This document shows positions 24,679 through 33,600 of a stretch of DNA of 64,000 bases, in pieces. The number at the start of each line of letters is the position of its first letter. Within the stretch, counting starts at the first letter, position 1. The notes under the pieces are model-generated. The model saw nothing but the letters and a program-made list of their open reading frames with translations. It was not told the DNA's origin and searched no databases. The position numbers and the translations under genes were made by a program. The stretch comes from Patiria miniata (lineage: Eukaryota > Echinodermata > Asteroidea > Valvatida > Asterinidae): assembly GCF_015706575.1 (NCBI RefSeq), contig NW_024037076.1, positions 19,472,898 to 19,536,897 of the forward strand, written 5' to 3'.

Positions 24679-27600
24679 TATTAACTCTTTTCGCCCCAAT
24701 AGGGTGACTTTCCCATAGACTTGTGCACAAACCTAAACTGTCACCTAACCCAAGTTTACCTTATGTTTTTTCCACGAAATTTAGTATTTATACTAATTGG
24801 ACCATGAGGAATCGATTTAGATGGTTAGCGACAGCAAAATTCCTTGTCCTCAGGGTCGTTTTCATAAAAGGACGACAGTTATTTTGTCGCCTCAATAAGG
24901 TGTATCGCCCTATTGTGGACGGAGTTCGCAAAACCTGTCGCCCTATTACAGTAATAGTAGTAATAATCATTGCCATGGTAATAGGCAAAGATCGTATGGC
25001 ACCGCGAGCAGTAGGTAGTAGACAAGACTTCAAAGCTGTGATGGATAGCCAAAAAACTGTGGGAAAGAAACGGAACCAGTGCCCAGTGCTGGGTCAACAC
25101 AATTATGAAAACCGTACACGGCACAGATGGTGACTATTACGCCAGTTGTTAAAGAGGTTGTGGAATGCTCGAAGACATTTCCATCATTTTTCGGGCATAT
25201 ATAGCTTAAGGTGTGATGAAATAAAAACGACTATTGTTTCTGTCATGAAATGAATACAAAAGGTACTTTTGAGAGCTGTTTTTCAGGTCCTGTTTCGACC
25301 CGAACGTGCAATTTGTGTAAAAGTCATCGTTGGGGGCAGCAAACAAAACACAGTAAATCGTGACGTAATAAACAGGACTCCCTATGCAGCATAGTATAAA
25401 CGAGTCCTGTTTATTATGTCACGATTTTTCTGATTTTACGAAGAACCCGACGACTGTTGATTTCAATTATGCGCTCGCCGACCAACAAATTACTCAATGA
25501 ATTTCAGTTTTATAAACATGTAAATGCACATTACAAAAGAATGAGAGTTTGTCATTATGATATATATGGGTCTACTCTACTATAAAAAAATATAAAGAAC
25601 AAACAACTTTCAGCATTCCACAACCTCTTTAAAAAAATCATGGTTATTTAACATGCCCCGCTGTCTAGTCTACAACACACAATATGGTTTCTAACCAAAG
25701 GCTTGCCTACTGTAATGGTGGCTGATTACAGGGGAGACCGGATGGTCACATGGTACTTTGATGTCATATGATCTGACTCTGTTCTTTGGTCTATTTGTAA
25801 AACGTGAGGTCAGCAACAATGTCAGAGTTCAGAAAATATCCTTCAGTTAAGCCCCAGTCACACATTCAGTGTTTGGATCTACAGATATCCACTGTTGAAA
25901 ATTTGTGATAAACCGTGGGAGTACCGTATTCATCCTTAGTACCTCCGTGGTTATCCGTCATTTATTCTTGGGTATTTGTGGAGCGGCTACAGAAATGTTT
26001 AAATGTTCCAAACTTCTGTGGTGAATCGTCATGAAAATCAATCCGTAGTGCAACCGTGGGACATCCGTAAGACAACCGTACTAATTCGTAGTGTTATTCG
26101 TGGCTATTCGTACATATTCTTGGAGATTTGTAGTTCATTCGTGGTAGAAATCTCTATGAATTTTCTACGAATGTCCTACGGATATGCCTGGATATGCTAG
26201 GATTCTGTTAAGATTGTTCTACGAATATGTATGCTTTATTCGTAGAAGAGCCTTGGTCATCAGTAGCCCAGTCGCAGACAACCGTGTCGTTAACTTCATT
26301 ATTCTTAGTAACACTGTCAATATTCTTCAACGATCCGTCCATATTCTTGACAAACCGTGGTGTATTCGTAGAGAAACCTTGGGACAGTCTATCCGTTCTA
26401 ATACTGTAGAAAGTCGATTTCTCCACGAATCTGGACGGTTCATCTTGATCGATTGATTCTTGGTAAACCGTGGATATTCGTAGCTCCAACTGTGAATGTG
26501 TGACTGGGCTTTACTTATCACTGGTATCAAGCAACAGCTCTAAAGGTAAAAGACAACATTTGCAAATTAACCCCCCAAATCCATCCACTTATCTTTGCAA
26601 TCACTTGATCTGTATTGCAGCTTGCCCACCGGTATTGTGCAAGATGAAATGTCTGCACGGCTGGGCCCGCAACGAGAGGGGATGTGAGATCTGTGAATGC
26701 TATCAACCGGAAGGTGAGGACAAACCAACATTTGACGATTGTCACTTGGGACGAACACTGCAGATTAATGTACACATATCTATGGGATCATTGGTATTAA
26801 AAGGGACCATGCAATGTGATTTTTTAATGCAATCCTTGAAAATGCTCCTTTGTGTCCCATTTAACCTGATTTTGGATTTTCAAAGGGGGGGTGTGAGTGA
26901 GTGAATACGTGTGGAAGGCACACCCTGCTAGGGGGGTCCAGGGGCCAGTCCCCTGGAAAGTTTTGAAATGTTTTCTCCTGCTTTTTAAGGCAATTTGAGA
27001 AGGAATTTAGGAACTTTAGCTTTCACTTTATTATTTGTGGCCATATTTATTATTTACGACAATAGATCCAGGTTTTGCGACCTCTCACTCAATCTGTACT
27101 CATTTCCTTTTTTTACTTTTTAACACTAAGAGACTTGCACCAACGGCAAGGTTTACCAGGACTGCGGCAGTGCCTGCCCGGCGACCTGCGAAATCGTCCG
27201 CAGTGGTGCGTCCTTGGCGTGCACGTATCAGTGCGCCAGGGGGTGCGCTTGCCCGCACAACACCGTGCTGGACTCTGACAACACGTGCGTGGTGGAGCGC
27301 TACTGCGGGTGTCTGTACGACTCGGATGCTGACGGCGAGAATGAGTACTACCGGGTAAGTATTCCAATGCGCAATGTTAGGGGGCGCTGTTCAATGATCA
27401 CCAGCCGCAAAAGAATCATAGACATCTTCAGGAAAACCTAGACCTGAAGAACCTCTACTATTATCCTGTTTGGTAATGACCACAAAATGCTGCATCCTAT
27501 GACCGCCACGATCACTCATGGTAATTTTATATATCGCGCTTCATGCGACCGCCCCCTTCCATGTTTAATGTGCCAACAATTAGCGTTCAAGTTTATGGTC

Positions 27601-30600
27601 AGGAAACTTCAGGCTCATGTCAAGTCAAGATTTTTTTTTAAGATATCTATGAACAGAACTGGAACAATGTTAGTGCACCTTCACTCATATTTTTTAAATT
27701 GGACCTATTGACAGTGTTCTAATGCATCATTTTTTAATAATGTGTTAAAATTTTATAACGACATACCAAATATTCTGTCCCTTTGAGATGCGTTTTGATG
27801 TTCAATCCCCAAGCTTGCTTCTCAACTTTATGTTTTGTTGCTCCATCCCAGATCTGTCTTCTGTCCGTTTGAAAATTCCTTTTAGAAATATTTCTAACAA
27901 TCATGTAACATGCTGTAAATACGAAGCAATCTGACCTTTTAATCCTTAAAGGGTCTGTTCCGAGGAACACATTCTGTGCATTTTCTACTCCTCTTAAATG
28001 TATGAAAACTGTTTGACATCCTTGTTTTGGTTAATGTTATTGAAAAGTGCACTTCTTTCAAGGTACTGAATATTTTAATTACTCCTACTTCTAAAGTTAG
28101 TATTTATATCTGGTATCTTAAGGTTTCTTTGGAGGTTTCAGTTAAGTTTTAGACTCTCGAAAAACACGGGCATTAGTAAACCAAAAGTGTATAAGAAGAA
28201 ATTCCAATTTGTTTTCCTCTTTGAACAGCTTGGTGATTCCTTTACGATGGGCAGTGAGCAGTGCCAGTGTCGTCGCAATGGACAAGTGACATGCGATACA
28301 GGTACCAGATTAAGTGATCACGTATTGTGAATATGTACTGACTTCATGTGAATTATATCAACGGCATGCGTGAACCAGTGTGCATTTGTCTTTTAACAAT
28401 AAGCCAGTTCGGTATTTCAACTGGGCATGCTCACAATGATATGGGTCATGGGTCATTCCGGATAATCAAACGCTCATCGAAAGCGTATGGACGCGCAAGG
28501 AGACAGTCGCAAGACGCTTGCGCGTTATTTACGAGTAGAAGGGGTGTTCGCATTCACATCGCGTAACATTGCATCAGCAATTTTATCCCGAATGGCCTTT
28601 GACCTGGACTTCTTCATCGAGATACCAGACTGGCTAATTGCTGACTGCTGTGATGTGTGATATGGCGTTTTCCACGGAGCTCCTAATTCTTGTGGTCATG
28701 AAGCACCATGCACGGAGTCCATATACTTGGAGACTCAGGAAAGGTCCGTGCAAGCACTCCCAAATTGATAATTTGTTTATTTGTTTGTCACTCTGTAGTC
28801 TGCCCGCCGCCCAACTGTCAACTCACTGGCTGCCGATACGGTCATGCTACCGACGAGAATGGATGCGAGACGTGTAACTGCAACCCTGGCCCTGAAGGTA
28901 AAGCATACCTCTCATTCACAGCAAAATCAAGTAACTTTGACTTTAAAAAGATACTTCAAAACAAAACAAAATCACTGTATTTTGCACTTGCCTTAAGCCC
29001 AGATAAGTGTGGTTTTGGGTGTATAAAACTGCGGAGACATTTGCTGGTTCCTCGTGTGAAAGACTCTCTCTTTAAAGAATGTGTATTTTTGAGAAGAGCC
29101 AGAGGTATTATCTCCATTAACTCTTTTAAGGAAAATGATGACAGTCGGACCATATAGAGGGAAAATCAAGTGAAGAAAACCTGTGGTTCTTCTCTTTTAG
29201 AGTTGGTCACTGGACTTAAATCATTTTTCTTTTTTTATGAATCTGCTCAAAAGATCGCCTGAGCAAAATATCCCGGGGGAAGCAAGCTTTCCAAGACCCA
29301 CCTTTAAGGCTCTTTCGCACTGTCCAACATCTCAGTGATAGACCCTTGTCAAACCTCTGTAGACCTGATTTTGAGAACGCCTTTTAAAGAATCCGACAGG
29401 GCTTCGACAGGGGTCCCGCCACTCTACCCTGGTCAGGATCAGGATTGAGAGGCTCTACCCGGGTAGAAAATCCAAAATCTACTGCTAACCCCAAAATCCA
29501 AAGTCTACTTGTGTAAATGTAAATGCCCACGTTCAATTGAAACTGGCTCCGCTCACAGTGGATGACCCATGTTGATATCTACATAGGTAGAAAGGCTGAT
29601 TCCAGTGCAGAAAGCCCTGTTCAGTCGAGACGTCTAGCCAATCATTGCATAAAACAGCTCCCAAAGTTTAAGTCCAACTTTTTGCCTGAATCCGTGTTCA
29701 ACGGTCAATGTTTTCATTTGCAGAGCCCTGTGAGCCAGTGAAGTGCCGCCGCCTGTGTCGCAATGGATTCAAGATGGAGAACGGTTGCCCTATCTGCAAG
29801 TGTAACGACCCACCCCGAAGTAAGCTCTCTCACTCAGACTCATGCTTGCCAGAATGTCACCGCCAAATATGATTTTCTTACATTTCTTGATTTTAGAAAA
29901 TAATTGTTATTTTAACTCCTTTCCAATAATAAATGTTTATAGTACAAATGTATTCCTGAAAGTTACATAGTATTTCACATATACCAGTGTTCACGAAATA
30001 AAATATTTTCTTATTTTAAGAAAACCAGTTTGGCAGTACAAGCATAAAAGCCAGTAGTGAGGAGCACCTAAGGATAGGTTATCTGAAAGCAAAATGATTT
30101 CACACTTGGAGACTTGGAGAAAGCAAGAGAGCACGTATCGTCACCGTTTGGACGACGTGACAAGTCTGCGTGCACAGCTGCAAAACCAAGTTTTGAGAAA
30201 GTCGTGTTTGAAGTTGGTCGATTTGTCAAATCACGTTATCGCATACATTTCTCTCCCAAAATTTAACAATATATATCTGATGCGATAGCCCATTAGTAAA
30301 ATAGTCAAATGGACTTCCTCTGTTTTTCATAATTTTGAAGCATGTTTAATTAGGAGACGTTTATTACTAAAGATATTCGTCACTCCGTCAAAACGGAAAT
30401 TCTACTTAGTCACAAAAAATGCAGCATATGTTTGCACACAGCGTGTTCGCATATTTCATCACTTCGTCAAAATGCAAAATTGTACAGGCAAATCTAAACA
30501 TAGCGCATGTGTAAAATTAGTGAGACTTTGTGACGAATACAGATTCGTCACTTCCTCAAAATGACGACAGTGTAATTAGCGTAATTGATGAACAGTGGAA

Positions 30601-33600
30601 TTCTGTGTCTCGAAATGAATTTGGTAATCGTGTAGAAGACATCACAAAATGTTAGAATATCCACACAAAATATTAAAATTGCTTGAAATTTCAGTTTTTA
30701 ACAGATTCCTCACTTCCCCAGAATGGTGACAATTTGTAATCAAAGCCAAATCATTACGTTTCTGTGCTACTATGCTAAGCACTGGATAGATGCTGGTCAT
30801 TTACACGCAAGCGTCGTGCGCCCGCATTCATGCGCCTTCCAAACGTTTGATTATCCCAAATGACCTTTGACCCCTTACCATTGTGCACATGCGCAGTTGA
30901 ATTACCAAACTGGCTTATTCCAGCAAAACAATTATCTTCCTCTCCCATATTTTAATTAAAAACCAAAATCCATCTGGTACAATTGCCAGTGTACGAATGA
31001 TAATTCAGTGCTGTACTCACTCCCACCTACAGGGCTGTGTGAACCCGCGAAGTGTAGAATGTACTGCACATACGGATTTGCTGTAGATGAAAACGGCTGC
31101 GAGATCTGCCGATGCAATCCGCCCCCTGGTAAGTTAACAGCATTACAAAACAAACACTTGAAGAATTATGAGACAACTGCACCATCGCTGTTCAAAGTCC
31201 AGGGGCTTTGTGGTATAAATTTGCGTCCTTGCATTAATTCCTTCAGATACGTTAAATAATTATTGATTCTTAGATATGACTGAGATTAAATGGATTTGAT
31301 AGAATGGATTAATGGATATGGTGAAATGAATTGATTTTTGTATGCTTCTTCATCCGAACAAGTCCAACAATGATTGGTCCATGATTGAAATGTATTTTCA
31401 TTAATTACTCTCACACACAAGTGAAGGCTGATCCTATTGGACAGTAGTCCATCACGTTAGTTTACATTAAAAATTTGTTTGCAACTGCGTAAGTCATTTA
31501 AAAATGTCATATACTCTTTGTGCTCTTCAATGAATAAGGGTTTTTTTTTCTAACCAATTTTCTAGGTCTCATACTAAAACTATATTGTTAGAAAATAGCC
31601 ATTTAACATCAAATTCTAAGGTTAGTGAAACTCAAAAATATTACTGATGGACAGAACATCTTCAGACTTGCTCAAGCAAGGTGCATCAGCTCAAGAAATA
31701 TGCTTTGGAAAAAGTGAGCAACACGCATGCGAACAGGGAAATCTTATGTTTTAAGATAATATGGGACTCCAACCTGTGACCTCCACACAACCAATACGCT
31801 TTTTTTATGTTACCTTGCTAGATCAGCATTCAGTATTGTAGTCGAGTCAATTTCAAGTCCATCACAAGTCCGGTCAAAAGAAAATCACAAGTCCTTTCAC
31901 AAGTCCAGTCAAGAGTAACAGGATAAACAGTAACTATTAAGGAATGCTATTGTCAGGGTTCAATTGAATAACTTGTGACTTCAGACTGAAGGACTTGTGA
32001 CGGACTTGTGACGTACTTGTGATAGACTTGTGATAAACTTGTGATAGACTTGTGATAGACTTGTGATAGACTTGTGATAGACTTGTGATAGACTTGTGAT
32101 AGACTTGTGATAGACTTGTGATGACTTGTGATGGCCTTGTGATGACTGGTGATAGACTTGTGATAGACTTGTGATAGACTTGTGATGACTTGTGATGACT
32201 TGTGATGGACTTGTGATGGACTTGTGATAGACTTTTGACAGACTTGCGATGATGTGATAGACTTGTGATAGACTTGTGATAGACTTGTCATAGACATGTC
32301 ATAGACTTGTGATGACTTAAGATAGATGTGTGACGACTTGTGATGGACATGTGGCTAACAAGATGTGATGGACTTGTGATGAACTTGTGATGAACTTGTG
32401 ATGGACTTGTAATTTATGATTGATTTGACAATTACACTGTCCAACTCAGCAGCAGTTACCACAACCAGTGACTTACGATTGAATTCTTCTTCTTACGAAC
32501 TATTACAGATGTTGTGTGTGAAAATGGCAAGATCTACCAGCAGTGCGGCAGTGCCTGCCCGGCCACCTGTCAGAGTATTCGCATCGATGAGCCTACCCCC
32601 TGCATTGCCATGTGCGTTCAGGGCTGCTTCTGCCCTCCAGGTACCGTACAGGACTCGGACGGGATGTGCGTCAAGCAGCGGCAGTGCGGTTGCCTCTATG
32701 ATGCTGACGGTAACGGTGACAAGGAATACTTCAAGGTAAATGAATGGTTAATCAAAGAAAAAAAATAACCGGTGCAGGATGTCAACTTGCGACCTCTTTG
32801 ATTACCTCACAAGTGTGCTACCGACTGGCTTAGCCAGAGGCCAATTTCTGCTACCGGCAGAAAAGTTCCGCTAACTAAAGCAGGAAAATGTTTAAGTAGT
32901 ATTTCCAGTGTGGATGTGCGTACTGTTGCGCCTCCATTCAAGCAAATCTTTCTCCTAAGTTCAGCGTACCCTTTGCAGTGCGTACTGCTTACTGCTTGTG
33001 AATTACAAGAAGGCTCCTTGCCCAGCCCTACTGCTTACATATGCCAGCATTGCAGATGAAAAGCAGTAGTTGGTCACCGCAGAGTATCATCAAGCGTGCA
33101 AAATGTTGTTTCAAGGTTGTGCTCAAGTTTTCTGAATCTGGGCCACAATGTGCCTTTTTTTGGCACAAAACTAAAAAGTTGAAGGATAGCCCAATGAGAT
33201 TGCCATCAAAATTCAGAAGGGTAGATAAGTACGATTGGATGTCTTCCAAGTTGTTAGTGGCTTAGCTCCAGTGGGGAGCCATTAAGTCCAAAGCCAGTGA
33301 TCACACCCATGGTCATGATGCTCGCAACATTATCAATGCTACGAACTATGGAATTACTGTTAGCATCACTCAGAGAGGATACAACTTGTTCTAATTAAAA
33401 ATCAACAAATAAACCACAATATGAAATTTGGTTAAATTTTTATTCAATTTTTTGGGTGAAACAGAAACATTTTATAGCATTAGGGTTTGAGCCTTTGACC
33501 TCTGAACACTCACTACCATTGCTCTGTCAACTTGCTAGCTGTGTGTCGTATTGCGCACTCATCTTTAAGCTGTAAGATATGTAATTACCAAGTTAGTTGT

